Positions 56,587 through 64,000 of a stretch of 64,000 nucleotides of DNA are shown in pieces; the first letter of the stretch is position 1, and each line of letters opens with the position of its first letter. Source of the DNA: Brevundimonas fluminis (GTDB lineage: Bacteria; Pseudomonadota; Alphaproteobacteria; Caulobacterales; Caulobacteraceae); contig NZ_RQWJ01000002.1 in assembly GCF_003934285.1 (NCBI RefSeq), positions 62,001 to 126,000 of the forward strand, read 5' to 3'. Made by a program: the position numbers and the translations under genes. The notes beneath the pieces were generated by a model. The model was given only the letters and a program-made list of their open reading frames with translations. It did no database searches and was not told the DNA's origin.

Positions 56587-57045
56587 ATGCCGCGCAAATT
56601 TCTGGTCGTCGCCGACGAGAGCCCGGAGTTCGACGCCGCCCTGCGCTATGCCGCGCGCCGGGCACGGTCGACGGGCGGACGCGTGGCCCTGCTGCGCGTC
56701 GTTCCGCGCGGTTCCGACGCCCACTGGGCCGGCGTGCGCGACGAGATCCAGCGTGAGTTGCGCGAGGAGGCCGAGCGGCTCTTGAACCGGCTCGGGCAGG
56801 AGGCGCAGGAGCGGTCGGGCGCCGCCCCCCAGTTCCTGATCGAGGAAGGCGAACCGGTCGAGGCCATCCGCCGCGCCGTCGAGCAGGACCCGGAGATCAA
56901 GATCCTCGTCCTCGCCGCGGCCACCGGCGGGAGGGGCCCCGGTCCTCTGGTCACGGCCGCCATCCGGGGCTTCGGCGGACGCAAGCTGCCCGTGACGATC
57001 GTGCCGGGCGAGCTCAGCGACAAGGACGTCGAGGACCTGGCCTGA
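56587..57045 (+). CDS. universal stress protein (UspA) family
   Basis: A 152-aa single USP domain: FLVVADESPEFDAALRYAARRA at the start and a C-terminal ATGGRGPGPLVTAAIRGFGGRKLPVTIVPG. The ATP-binding G-x2-G-x9-G(S/T) motif is roughly present (GGRGPG...). It begins 20 nt after the GDH stop with a GGGGAGGGG ribosome-binding stretch. Likely a nucleotide-binding stress protein; no partner is evident. Confidence 0.93.
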   Translation: MPRKFLVVADESPEFDAALRYAARRARSTGGRVALLRVVPRGSDAHWAGVRDEIQRELREEAERLLNRLGQEAQERSGAAPQFLIEEGEPVEAIRRAVEQDPEIKILVLAAATGGRGPGPLVTAAIRGFGGRKLPVTIVPGELSDKDVEDLA

Positions 57046-57129
57046 CGCCGGCCCTGAGGCTCGCGTCGCCGGGGCCCGCTGATTGACGGCGGGGTTGAAC
57101 GCGCGGCCGTCCGGGCGCATCTGCGGGCC

Positions 57130-57693
57130 ATGTTCATCCAGACCGAGCCCACCCCCAATCCCGACGCCCTGAAATTCCTGCCCGGCCGCGTCGTGGCGGA
57201 GGGAGCGGGCATGGCGTTCGACGACGCCGCCTCGGCGGCGGCCTCGCCTCTGGCGCACGCCCTGTTCGGCCTGCACGGCGTCGCGGGCGTCTTCTTCGGC
57301 CCGGACCACGTCGCCGTCACCCGGTCGCCCTCCGGTCCCGACTGGACCCAGCTCAAGCCGCACGTGCTGACCACCATCATGGATCACTTCATGTCGGGCG
57401 CGCCGCTGCTGCGAGAGGGCGCGACGGGCGCGGACCACGCCAGTTCGGACGCCGACGACGAGATCGTCGCCGAAATCAAGGCTCTGCTCGATTCCCGGGT
57501 GCGCCCCGCGGTCGCCCAGGACGGGGGCGACATCCTGTTCGAGGCGTTCGATGCGGAGACCGGCGTGCTCACCCTGCGCATGCGCGGCGCCTGCGCCGGC
57601 TGCCCCTCGTCGACGGCGACGCTGAAGGCCGGGGTCGAGCAGATGATGCGCCACTACGTGCCGGAGGTGACGGCCGTCGAGGCCGCCGCCTGA
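57130..57693 (+). CDS. NifU-like (Nfu) Fe-S scaffold protein
   Basis: A 187-aa protein with an N-terminal Nfu-N domain (TEPTPNPDALKFLPGR) and a C-terminal NifU-like domain (VRPAVAQDGGDILFEAFD, RGACAGCPSS with the CxxC cluster ligands). It carries an Fe-S cluster to target proteins. The UspA-Nfu-(XRE)-tsaB-rimI-fur-miaB run is a conserved alphaproteobacterial neighbourhood. Confidence 0.95.
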   Translation: MFIQTEPTPNPDALKFLPGRVVAEGAGMAFDDAASAAASPLAHALFGLHGVAGVFFGPDHVAVTRSPSGPDWTQLKPHVLTTIMDHFMSGAPLLREGATGADHASSDADDEIVAEIKALLDSRVRPAVAQDGGDILFEAFDAETGVLTLRMRGACAGCPSSTATLKAGVEQMMRHYVPEVTAVEAAA

Positions 57694-57699
57694 CGGATT

Positions 57700-57715
57700 G
57701 AAACGCTTCCGTCGC
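57700..57715 (+). promoter_or_regulatory. operator-like GAAAC-N6-GTCGC upstream of XRE gene 1
   Basis: GAAAC, six bases, GTCGC, a partial dyad located 26 nt before the start at 57742. Related sites sit before the second XRE gene. Proposed binding site, inference only. Confidence 0.4.
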
Positions 57716-57741
57716 GCGGCGACGCGCGGCATGATGCGGGC

Positions 57742-58350
57742 ATGGGCGGATTCCGCGGCGACGAACGGGCGACGGAGGAGGCGCGGCGGCTGGGCGAAGC
57801 TCTCGCGCGCCTGCGCCGGGAGGCCGGCCTGAACCAGGCCGAGGCGGGCGCCCGCGCCGGCATGACCGGGCAGGGCTGGGGTCTTTACGAATCGGGCAAG
57901 CGGCCCGGCCTTTTCCGGCCGGACGTCCAGCGCCGCCTGACGCTGGCGCTCGGCTCGGATCCGGAAGGTCTGGCTCGCGCCACCGCGGGGAACGAGCCGC
58001 GGCCCCGGCCGGCGGCGTCGGGCGTCGAGAGCGCCGGACGCGGCTTTCGTCCGGAAGCCCGGGGGCCTGCGGCCCCGCACCTCTCCCAGGTCGTCCTGAC
58101 CGACGACTGCCTCGACCCGTGGGCCGGGGCCGGCACCGTGATCGACTATGATCCCGACCGGTTTCCCCGGCGCGGCCAGGGATGCGTGGTCGAGACCGCC
58201 GACGGCGGGACGTCGGTGTGGATCTTCGACGGCGCGGACGCGGAAAGACTGCACCTGCGCGGCGGAAGCGGGGGGCTGACCGACGCGGTCAGGCTGGACC
58301 GGAAGACGGTCAGCCGCGTCTGCGCGGTCGTGGCCCGGCGCGACGGATGA
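57742..58350 (+). CDS. XRE-family regulator with S24-like C-terminal domain
   Basis: A 202-aa regulator. The helix-turn-helix (residues 18-70, ARLRREAGLNQAEAGARAGM and WGLYESGKR) is followed by a linker and a domain resembling the LexA/cI S24 fold (about 113-175, LSQVVLTDDCLDPW, GTVIDYDPDRFPRRGQGCVVE). The expected catalytic Ser appears to be replaced by Cys123 and no partner Lys is seen, so self-cleavage is unlikely. An operator-like site lies upstream. It probably regulates itself and/or the next XRE gene. Confidence 0.75.
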   Translation: MGGFRGDERATEEARRLGEALARLRREAGLNQAEAGARAGMTGQGWGLYESGKRPGLFRPDVQRRLTLALGSDPEGLARATAGNEPRPRPAASGVESAGRGFRPEARGPAAPHLSQVVLTDDCLDPWAGAGTVIDYDPDRFPRRGQGCVVETADGGTSVWIFDGADAERLHLRGGSGGLTDAVRLDRKTVSRVCAVVARRDG

Positions 58351-58364
58351 AACTCTTTCGTTGC
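58349..58364 (+). promoter_or_regulatory. operator-like GAAAC-N6-GTTGC upstream of XRE gene 2
   Basis: GAAAC, TCTTTC, GTTGC; it overlaps the stop of the first XRE gene by two bases and lies 33 nt upstream of a second copy. Inference from repetition. Confidence 0.4.
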
Positions 58365-58381
58365 AATCTTCGCGTGTCTGT

Positions 58382-58397
58382 GAAACGTCTTCGTCTC
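58382..58397 (+). promoter_or_regulatory. operator-like GAAAC-N6-GTCTC upstream of XRE gene 2
   Basis: GAAAC, GTCTTC, GTCTC, ending 10 nt before the start at 58408. The 33-nt spacing from the previous copy is about three helical turns. Confidence 0.4.
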
Positions 58398-58407
58398 AAT
58401 CCTGACG

Positions 58408-58761
58408 ATGGAGCGGCTCATGGGCGCGCGCGACAGCACGGAGATCGACCGCGCCCTGGGGGGGCGACTGGCGGCGCGACGGGCCGCCCTGGGCATGACC
58501 CGTCTGCAGGTCGCCGCGGCGGCGGGCGTCAGCGTCCAGCAGCTGGCCAAGTACGAGGCCGGCGCGAACCGCATACCGGCCTCGCGGCTGGTGCTGCTGG
58601 CCGAGGCGCTGGGCCTGCCGGTCGGCGCGCTTCTGCCGTCGCGCGAGTCGGCGTCGGCGGCCGAACGCGACGGGGCGCTGTTCGACCGTCTGGTCGCGCG
58701 CATCCCCGACCCGGCCGTGAGAACCGCGCTGATCGGTCTGGCGGCCTCGTTGGCGGAGTGA
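58408..58761 (+). CDS. small XRE-family HTH regulator
   Basis: A 117-aa protein with one Xre helix-turn-helix: LGGRLAARRAALGMTRLQVAAAAGVSVQQLAKYEAG and NRIPASRLVLLAEALG. Helix 3 reads VSVQQLAKYEAGANR. The C-terminal 40 residues are a helical tail. The M5 ATG at 58420 is an alternative start. It lies 19 nt before tsaB and may be co-transcribed with it. Targets unknown. Confidence 0.85.
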   Translation: MERLMGARDSTEIDRALGGRLAARRAALGMTRLQVAAAAGVSVQQLAKYEAGANRIPASRLVLLAEALGLPVGALLPSRESASAAERDGALFDRLVARIPDPAVRTALIGLAASLAE

Positions 58762-58780
58762 CCTCGGCGGGATGCTACCG

Positions 58781-59458
58781 ATGAGGCTGCTGGTCATCGA
58801 CACGGCGCTGGGTCTGTGCACGGCCGCGGCGTCCGACGGCGGCCGCATCGTGGCCCGGTCCGAACCGATGGCGCGCGGACATCAGGAAGCGCTGGCGCCC
58901 CTGGCCCGGGCCGTCATGGCCGAGGCGGGGCTCGCGTTCGGGGACCTGGACGGGATCGGGGTCACCGTGGGGCCGGGATCCTTCACGGGCCTGCGCGTCG
59001 GCCTGGCCTTCGCCCAGGGACTGGGCGCGGCGGTGGACCGGCCGGTGGTCGGCCTGTCGACGCTGGACGCGCTCGCCGCCTCGGCGGAGTCCGACGACGG
59101 CCCGGTCGCCGCGATCGTCGACGCGCGACGGGGCCAGGTCTATGCGCGGCTGTTCGCAAGCGACGGTTCCCCCCTGGACGCGGCCGAGGCCACGCCCCTG
59201 ACGGCGCTCGGGGGCCGGCTGGACCAAGCGGGGGCAGCGGGTCGGCTGGTCGGGACCGGCGCGCGCCTCGCGGCCGAGGCGGCCCCCCTCTGGACAGCCC
59301 TCGATCTTGCCGGGCCGACGCCGCGGGCGCTGATCCGCCTGACCGAACGCGCCCTGTCGCGCGGCGAGTTCGGCGCGCCCAGGCCCCAGTACCTCCGTGC
59401 GCCGGACGCGACCCCGCCCACGCGCCTGCCGGGCCAACCGCGCCCGGTCCGCCGATGA
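58781..59458 (+). CDS. tsaB: tRNA t6A threonylcarbamoyl-transfer subunit TsaB
   Basis: A 225-aa inactive ASKHA fold: LLVIDTALGLCTAAASDGG, GVTVGPGSFTGLRVGLAFAQGL and AIVDARRGQVYARLF. It dimerises with TsaD and is needed for t6A37 modification with TsaC and TsaE. The ATG at 58781 is chosen over a start 9 nt upstream. The stop overlaps rimI (ATGA). Confidence 0.95.
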   Translation: MRLLVIDTALGLCTAAASDGGRIVARSEPMARGHQEALAPLARAVMAEAGLAFGDLDGIGVTVGPGSFTGLRVGLAFAQGLGAAVDRPVVGLSTLDALAASAESDDGPVAAIVDARRGQVYARLFASDGSPLDAAEATPLTALGGRLDQAGAAGRLVGTGARLAAEAAPLWTALDLAGPTPRALIRLTERALSRGEFGAPRPQYLRAPDATPPTRLPGQPRPVRR

Positions 59459-59880
59459 CCCCCGACGCCGCTCGTCTGGCGGAAATCCACGCGGCCGCGT
59501 TCGACGTGGCGTGGGACGCCGAGGCGTTGCGATCCCTGATCGATCGGCCCGGCGCCCTGCTGGAGGCGGAGGCGGAGGGCTTCGTCCTCATGCAGATCGC
59601 CGGCGACGAGGCCGAGGTGATCACGCTCGCGGTCCGCCCGTCGGCGCGTCGTCGCGGCCACGCGCGAGGTCTCATGGCCCGCGCCTCGGCGCGCGCCGCC
59701 GGAGAGGGCGCGACGCGACTGTTCCTCGAGGTGGCGGAGGACAACGTGGCCGCCCGCGCGCTCTACGCCGATCTCGGCTTCACGGAGGCCGGGCGTCGGC
59801 CGCGCTACTATGCCCGACCGGACGGCTCCCGGGCGGACGCCCTGCTACTGGCTCTCAACTTGACTGGAGCGCTTCCCTAG
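59455..59880 (+). CDS. rimI: ribosomal-protein-alanine N-acetyltransferase
   Basis: A 141-aa GNAT enzyme. The acetyl-CoA motif is LAVRPSARRRGHARGLM (RxxGxA-type) and the NVAARALYADLGFTEAGRRPRYY block is the RimI signature. It acetylates ribosomal protein S18 in E. coli; here the target is assumed from family and position. The ATG overlaps tsaB. The next gene is fur, 29 nt away. Confidence 0.93.
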   Translation: MTPDAARLAEIHAAAFDVAWDAEALRSLIDRPGALLEAEAEGFVLMQIAGDEAEVITLAVRPSARRRGHARGLMARASARAAGEGATRLFLEVAEDNVAARALYADLGFTEAGRRPRYYARPDGSRADALLLALNLTGALP

Positions 59881-59909
59881 GAGGCGGGGCGCCCCTATTC
59901 TCGCCGGTC

Positions 59910-60392
59910 ATGGACCGGATCGAGAAACTCTGCGCCGAGCGCGGCATGCGCATGACCGAGCAGCGGCGCGTCATCGCGCGCGTGCTGTCCAGCGCCGAGG
60001 ACCATCCGGACGTCGAGGAGCTTTACCGCCGCGCCTCGGCCATCGACCCGCACATCTCGATCGCCACCGTCTATCGCACCGTGCGCCTGTTCGAGGAGGC
60101 CGGCGTGGTCGAGAAGCACGACTTCGGCGACGGCCGCAGCCGCTATGAAGAGGCCGGCGACGACCATCACGATCACCTGATCGACACGCGGACCGGCGAG
60201 GTCATCGAATTCTTCGACGCCGAGATCGAGCGGCTGAAGACCGAGATCGCCAAGCGGCTGGGCTTCGAGCTGGTCGGCCACAAACTGGAACTGTACGGGA
60301 AGGCCATCCCGGGCGCCTCGCCCGAGGACCGCGAAGGTCTGGTCTACAAGCGCCACGCCGCGAGGGTCGATCCCGGATCGGTCGACGCCTGA
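59910..60392 (+). CDS. fur: ferric uptake regulator Fur
   Basis: A 160-aa regulator. The winged helix has MRMTEQRRVIARVLSSAEDHPDVEELYRRA and ISIATVYRTVRLFEEAG. The metal-binding part has HDHLIDTRTGEVIEFFDAEIE with His/Asp/Glu ligands. No CxxC structural zinc motif is seen, usual in many alphaproteobacterial Fur proteins. The ATG at 59910 is used; the upstream frame is rimI. fur and miaB are adjacent as in Caulobacter. Confidence 0.95.
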   Translation: MDRIEKLCAERGMRMTEQRRVIARVLSSAEDHPDVEELYRRASAIDPHISIATVYRTVRLFEEAGVVEKHDFGDGRSRYEEAGDDHHDHLIDTRTGEVIEFFDAEIERLKTEIAKRLGFELVGHKLELYGKAIPGASPEDREGLVYKRHAARVDPGSVDA

Positions 60393-60434
60393 CCGCGCCT
60401 TGCCGTCGCCCGGTTGGACGACCATAAGCCCAGC

Positions 60435-61850
60435 ATGACCGAGACCCTCGCCCCGCCCCCGGTCGAGCCGGCGCCCAGGCGCCTGTTCATCAAGACCTAT
60501 GGCTGCCAGATGAACGTCTATGACTCCGAGCGCATGGCCGACGTCCTGCGCCCGCTCGGCTATGCGCCGACCGAGACGGTGGAGGACGCCGACTTCGTCA
60601 TCCTGAACACCTGCCACATCCGCGAAAAGGCGGCGGAGAAGGTCTACTCCGAACTCGGCAAACTTCGGATTCTGAAGGAGGAGAAGGCCGGCGCCATGAC
60701 GATCGCCGTGGCCGGATGCGTCGCCCAGGCCGAGGGCGAGGAGATCATGAAGCGCCAGCCGGCGGTCGATCTGGTGGTCGGGCCGCAGGCCTATCACCAA
60801 TTGCCGGAATTGCTCACCCGCACGGCGCGGGCACGAGGCGAGCGGATCGGCGCCGACTTCGCCCCCGACGACAAGTTCGACGCCCTGCCGCAAGCGCGCG
60901 GCGTGCAGGGGGTGACGGCCTTCCTGACGGTGCAGGAGGGCTGCGACAAATTCTGCACCTTCTGCGTGGTGCCTTACACGCGGGGGGCCGAGTGGTCGCG
61001 GCCGGTCGCGGCGGTGGTGGCCGAAGCGCGGGAGCTGGCCGCGCGCGGCGTGCGGGAAGTCACCCTGCTGGGCCAGAACGTCAACGCCTATGACGGCGCG
61101 GGCGCGGACGGCTCGCCGTCCAGCCTCGCGCGGCTGGCGTTCGAGCTGGCGGAAATCCCTGGGCTGGACCGCATCCGCTACACCACCAGCCATCCGAACG
61201 ACTTCAGCGACGATCTGATCGCCGCGCATCGCGACCTGCCGCAGCTGATGCCTTATCTGCACCTGCCGGTTCAGTCGGGATCGGACCGCATCCTGCGCCT
61301 CATGAACCGCAAGCACGGGCGCCAGAAGTACTTCGACCTGATCGACCGCATCCGCGAGGCGCGGCCGGACCTGGCGCTGTCGGGCGACTTCATCGTCGGT
61401 TTCCCCGGCGAGACCGACCGGGACTTCGAGGACACGATGGATCTGGTCCGGCGCGTCGGTTACGCGAGCGCCTTCTCCTTCATGTATTCGCCGCGCCCCG
61501 GCACTCCGGCGGCGACCATGGCGGCCCAGGTGTCCGACGACGTCTCGCGCGCGCGGCTTCATGCGCTGCAGGCCCTGCTGACCGGACAGCAGGTCGCGTT
61601 CAACGCCGCGCAGGCGGGCAGGACGCTCCCCGTCCTGTTCGAACGGAAGGGGCGGCATGGCCGCCAGGCGATCGGCCGCTCGCCGTATCTTCAGTCGGTG
61701 CACGTCGAGAACGCCGCCCATCTCATCGGCCAGGTCGTCCCCGTGCGCATCCTCCGGGGCCAGCAGAACAGCCTGACCGGCGAACTGATCGCGGAAGGCC
61801 ACGTTTCGTCGCCCGGGGCCGCGCGGGCCCGACCGACGGGAGACGCGTGA
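60435..61850 (+). CDS. miaB: tRNA-2-methylthio-N6-dimethylallyladenosine synthase MiaB
   Basis: A 471-aa radical-SAM methylthiotransferase. Three N-terminal Cys bind the auxiliary cluster ([24 protein letters not shown]), CDKFCTFC is the SAM cluster, and a C-terminal TRAM domain ends the protein. It converts i6A37 to ms2i6A37 in tRNA. The ATG at 60435 is preferred to an alternative start at 60414. The stop overlaps the PhoH-like gene. Confidence 0.97.
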   Translation: MTETLAPPPVEPAPRRLFIKTYGCQMNVYDSERMADVLRPLGYAPTETVEDADFVILNTCHIREKAAEKVYSELGKLRILKEEKAGAMTIAVAGCVAQAEGEEIMKRQPAVDLVVGPQAYHQLPELLTRTARARGERIGADFAPDDKFDALPQARGVQGVTAFLTVQEGCDKFCTFCVVPYTRGAEWSRPVAAVVAEARELAARGVREVTLLGQNVNAYDGAGADGSPSSLARLAFELAEIPGLDRIRYTTSHPNDFSDDLIAAHRDLPQLMPYLHLPVQSGSDRILRLMNRKHGRQKYFDLIDRIREARPDLALSGDFIVGFPGETDRDFEDTMDLVRRVGYASAFSFMYSPRPGTPAATMAAQVSDDVSRARLHALQALLTGQQVAFNAAQAGRTLPVLFERKGRHGRQAIGRSPYLQSVHVENAAHLIGQVVPVRILRGQQNSLTGELIAEGHVSSPGAARARPTGDA

Positions 61851-62845
61851 CCTTGGCCAGAGACACCGAATTCCTGGCGCTGGGCGACGACGCCCTGCGC
61901 GCCGTGGTGGGGCCGGGGAGCCGGCACCTGGCGCTGATCGAAACCGCCTTCAAGGTGTTGATCGAGGCTCCGGGCGGCGGCGTGACCGTGAACGGGAGCC
62001 CGCGCGACCGGGCGCAGGCGAAGCGGGTCGTCAGGACCCTGGCCGAGCGCGCAGAGACGGGCGCCGAGATCACGGAGGCCGACGTGCGCACCGCCCTCGG
62101 CGCCGCCGTCGCGGCTCCGCGCCCGGACGGCGGGCGCAAGGCGGACAAGGCCGTGGCGGCGGCGGTCGCCCTGCCGGTCGGCCGGCGCGGCGCCATCGCG
62201 CCCAAGACGGCCGCCCAAGCCGAGTACATGTCGATGCTGGGCCGTTGCGAAGTCACCTTCGGCGTCGGGCCGGCGGGCACCGGCAAGACCTTTCTCGCCG
62301 CCGCCTATGGCGCGTCGCTGTTGCGGCGCGGCGAGGTCGACCGGCTCGTCGTCACGCGACCGGCGGTCGAAGCGGGCGAAAAGCTGGGCTTCCTGCCCGG
62401 CGACCTGAACGAGAAGGTCGATCCCTATCTCGCCCCGATCTGGGAGGCGCTGAACGACATCCTGGGCGCCGACGACGTCCGCCGTCGCCGCGACAAGGGC
62501 GAGATCGAGGCCGCGCCCATCGCCTTCATGCGCGGCCGGACGCTGAGCCACGCCTTCGTCATCGCCGACGAGGCGCAGAACCTCACCCGCCTGCAGATGA
62601 AGATGGTGCTGACCCGTCTGGGCGAGGGCGCGAGGATGGTCGTCACCGGCGACCCCAGCCAGATCGACCTGGTCAACACGCGGGATTCCGGTCTGGCCCA
62701 CGCCCTGCGCATCCTCGAAGGCGTCGAGGGCATCGGCGTCCAGCGCTTCCTGGCGCAGGACGTGGTGCGCCATGCCATGGTCGAGCGCATCGTGCGCGCC
62801 TACGACGCCGACGCGGCGCGGGGCCGCGGAGAGGACGCCCAGTGA
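61847..62845 (+). CDS. ybeZ: PhoH-like ATPase (YbeZ)
   Basis: A 332-aa P-loop protein starting with GTG at 61847. Walker A is [16 protein letters not shown], and Walker B lies in [19 protein letters not shown]. It has [29 protein letters not shown]. It interacts with YbeY in 16S rRNA maturation. It overlaps the miaB stop by 4 nt and the ybeY start by 4 nt. Confidence 0.96.
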   Translation: MTLARDTEFLALGDDALRAVVGPGSRHLALIETAFKVLIEAPGGGVTVNGSPRDRAQAKRVVRTLAERAETGAEITEADVRTALGAAVAAPRPDGGRKADKAVAAAVALPVGRRGAIAPKTAAQAEYMSMLGRCEVTFGVGPAGTGKTFLAAAYGASLLRRGEVDRLVVTRPAVEAGEKLGFLPGDLNEKVDPYLAPIWEALNDILGADDVRRRRDKGEIEAAPIAFMRGRTLSHAFVIADEAQNLTRLQMKMVLTRLGEGARMVVTGDPSQIDLVNTRDSGLAHALRILEGVEGIGVQRFLAQDVVRHAMVERIVRAYDADAARGRGEDAQ

Positions 62846-63303
62846 GCCTCCATGCGATCGACGTCGAGATCGAGGCGGGGAACTGGAGCGAGATCGCCGA
62901 CGTCGAGGCGGTGGTGACGCGAGCGGCGGTCGCGGCGCTGGGAGACGCCGGGGGCGCGGTCACGATCCTGCTGACCGACGACGCGGCGCAGGGGGAGCTC
63001 AACGCCCGCTTCCGCGGTCGTGACCGCGCGACCAACGTGCTCAGCTTTCCCGCCCCGGAGAGCGCCCGGCCGCATCTGGGCGACGTGTCGCTGGCGTGGG
63101 AGACCTGCCGGGCCGAAGCCGAGGCGCAGGGGAAGGCAGCCGCCGACCACCTGAGCCATCTGGTCGTCCACGCCCTGCTGCACCTTCTCGGGCGAGACCA
63201 CGTCGACGACGCCGAGGCCGAGGCCATGGAGGCGGAAGAGCGCACGATCCTTGCAGGGCTCGGGATTCCGGACCCCTATCGTGCCGAGGCGAACCAGACG
63301 TGA
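62842..63303 (+). CDS. ybeY: endoribonuclease YbeY
   Basis: A 153-aa metal-dependent RNase starting with GTG at 62842. The zinc motif HxxxHxxxxxH is in HALLHLLGRDH, preceded by LNARFRGRDRATNVLSFPAP and GDVSLAWETCRAEA. It is needed for 16S rRNA 3'-end maturation. Its stop overlaps lnt; the CorC-type gene often found between them is missing. Confidence 0.96.
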   Translation: MSLHAIDVEIEAGNWSEIADVEAVVTRAAVAALGDAGGAVTILLTDDAAQGELNARFRGRDRATNVLSFPAPESARPHLGDVSLAWETCRAEAEAQGKAAADHLSHLVVHALLHLLGRDHVDDAEAEAMEAEERTILAGLGIPDPYRAEANQT

Positions 63304-64000
63304 CCGAACCCGAAGCCCGGACGGCCTCGCGCCGAACCCGCTCCCCTGCAGGGACGTGGGGCTGGGCCGTGCGCGTCGTGCTGGCGCTTCTGGCCGGCGC
63401 CGCCGCCGCCTTCGCGCATCCGCCGTTCGGCGTCCTGCCCGGGCTTCTGGGTTATCCCCTTCTGCTGATCCTGGCCGAACGGTCGCGGACCGTGCGCGGG
63501 GGGTTCTGGATGGGGTGGCTGGCGGGTTTCGCCTATTTCGCCGTGGGCTGCTGGTGGGTGGCCGAGGCCTTTCTGGTCAATCCGGCCCAGGCCTGGATGG
63601 CGCCCTTCGCCGCCAGTCTGCTGCCGGCCGGGCTGGGCCTGTTCTGGGGCGGGGCGACGGCCCTGCATCGCCGGTTCGGCGCGGGGGGCGTGCGCGGCGT
63701 CCTGTCCTTCGCCGCCTTCTTCTGCGCCATGGAGTGGCTGCGCGGCCACGTGCTGACGGGCTTCCCCTGGAACCCGGCCGGGGCGACGTGGGAGGCGGGG
63801 TCGGCCCCGTCCCAGTTCGCCGCCGTGGTCGGCGTCTACGGACTGGGCCTTGTGACGGTGCTGGCGGTCTGCGCCTTCGCACCCCTTCTGGGACCGGGGC
63901 CGCGGAAGCTCCGCGTCGGAGCCGCGGTCGCGGGCTTCGCGACGCTGGCGGCGCTGTTCGTCGGCGGGGCGATCCGGTTGACCGGCGCCGAGGTCCGGGC
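63300..64000 (+). CDS. lnt: apolipoprotein N-acyltransferase Lnt, 5' part
   Basis: A GTG start overlapping the ybeY stop; the frame is open to the window edge (about 233 codons), so only the N-terminus is present. The translation shows several hydrophobic helices (LPGLLGYPLLLILAERS, FWMGWLAGFAYFAVGCWW, AAFFCAMEWLRGHVLTGFPW) typical of Lnt, including the WLRGHxxTGFPWN region. The nitrilase-like catalytic domain lies beyond the window. It acylates the N-terminus of lipoproteins, so it links to the Lol and LptE genes here. Confidence 0.93.
   Translation, partial: MTEPEARTASRRTRSPAGTWGWAVRVVLALLAGAAAAFAHPPFGVLPGLLGYPLLLILAERSRTVRGGFWMGWLAGFAYFAVGCWWVAEAFLVNPAQAWMAPFAASLLPAGLGLFWGGATALHRRFGAGGVRGVLSFAAFFCAMEWLRGHVLTGFPWNPAGATWEAGSAPSQFAAVVGVYGLGLVTVLAVCAFAPLLGPGPRKLRVGAAVAGFATLAALFVGGAIRLTGAEVR

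Noticed and set aside
51605..56665. A 1686-aa open frame on the minus strand
   Set aside because: It is antisense to the glutamate dehydrogenase gene, low in recognisable motifs and rich in Arg/His/Gly runs, the usual shadow of a G+C-rich gene.
57083..57088. TTGACG before the Nfu gene as a promoter
   Set aside because: No matching -10 at sensible spacing.
1..64000. tRNA, rRNA, CRISPR or insertion-sequence features
   Set aside because: No tRNA-like T-arm motif, regular spacer-repeat array, transposase motif or terminal repeats were seen.

Overview
The window is about 70% G+C and reads as a contiguous piece of an alphaproteobacterial chromosome, most likely Caulobacterales (Brevundimonas- or Caulobacter-like). 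The evidence is gene order (parB-parA-rsmG-mnmG-mnmE-DUF6489-rho-hemJ-hemH-hemE, then the pyruvate-dikinase regulator-maf-aroE-coaE-dnaQ-secB), a CenR-type response regulator, a CC0125/CC1285-type lipoprotein, an NtrZ-like protein, parS sites, and a perfect TTAA-N7-TTAA CtrA box. The genus call is inference. Coding density is very high, with many 4-nt ATGA/GTGA start-stop overlaps. I see no insertion sequences, prophage, CRISPR, tRNA or rRNA.

Layout. 1-15.5 kb: 3' end of zapE, a YbjN-like protein, a VOC protein, a SIMPL-domain protein carrying a TonB-plug-like segment, a HIT protein, sdhCDAB plus a 2Fe-2S ferredoxin, a glycerate-kinase-like/PilZ pair, Ku, a LysE exporter, a lipoprotein, an editing deacylase, a CnoX-like thioredoxin, a Lon-N-domain protein, a Trm112-like protein and a UbiH-family hydroxylase. 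15.6-25.4 kb: ftsK, lolA, xthA, an SLC13 transporter, cenR, a YggS-type PLP protein divergent from a ThiE-like protein, an NtrZ-like protein and a DUF3576 lipoprotein. 25.5-29.8 kb: leuS-lptE-holA. 29.8-40.4 kb: a minus-strand block with partitioning (parAB), tRNA modification (mnmG, mnmE), rho and terminal haem synthesis (hemE-hemH-hemJ). 40,368-40,860: a 493-nt non-coding gap where coding direction flips, which I interpret as the chromosomal replication origin. 40.9-44.5 kb: PPDK/PEPS regulator-maf-aroE-coaE-dnaQ, pointing away from the origin. 44.5-64 kb: secB, a Tim44-like protein, mltA, a rhomboid protease, a HerA-like ATPase, an AI-2E family permease, an outer-membrane beta-barrel, a 1635-aa NAD-glutamate dehydrogenase, UspA, Nfu, two XRE regulators, tsaB-rimI-fur-miaB-phoH-ybeY and the 5' part of lnt.

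How it works together. Three parS sites lie 4-9 kb from the putative origin, inside parA and on either side of mnmE, as expected for a ParABS-segregated Caulobacter-type origin. The origin gap carries a CtrA box, degenerate DnaA boxes, TCCCCA motifs and GANTC (CcrM) sites. Genes on both sides are mostly transcribed away from it.

No wholly new multi-gene system is evident. The points most worth a second look are the divergent origin, the SIMPL/TonB-plug chimera, a repeated GAAAC-N6-GTnnC motif upstream of the two XRE regulators (one of which has an S24-like domain without the catalytic Ser/Lys), and a terminator-bounded candidate small RNA between lolA and xthA.
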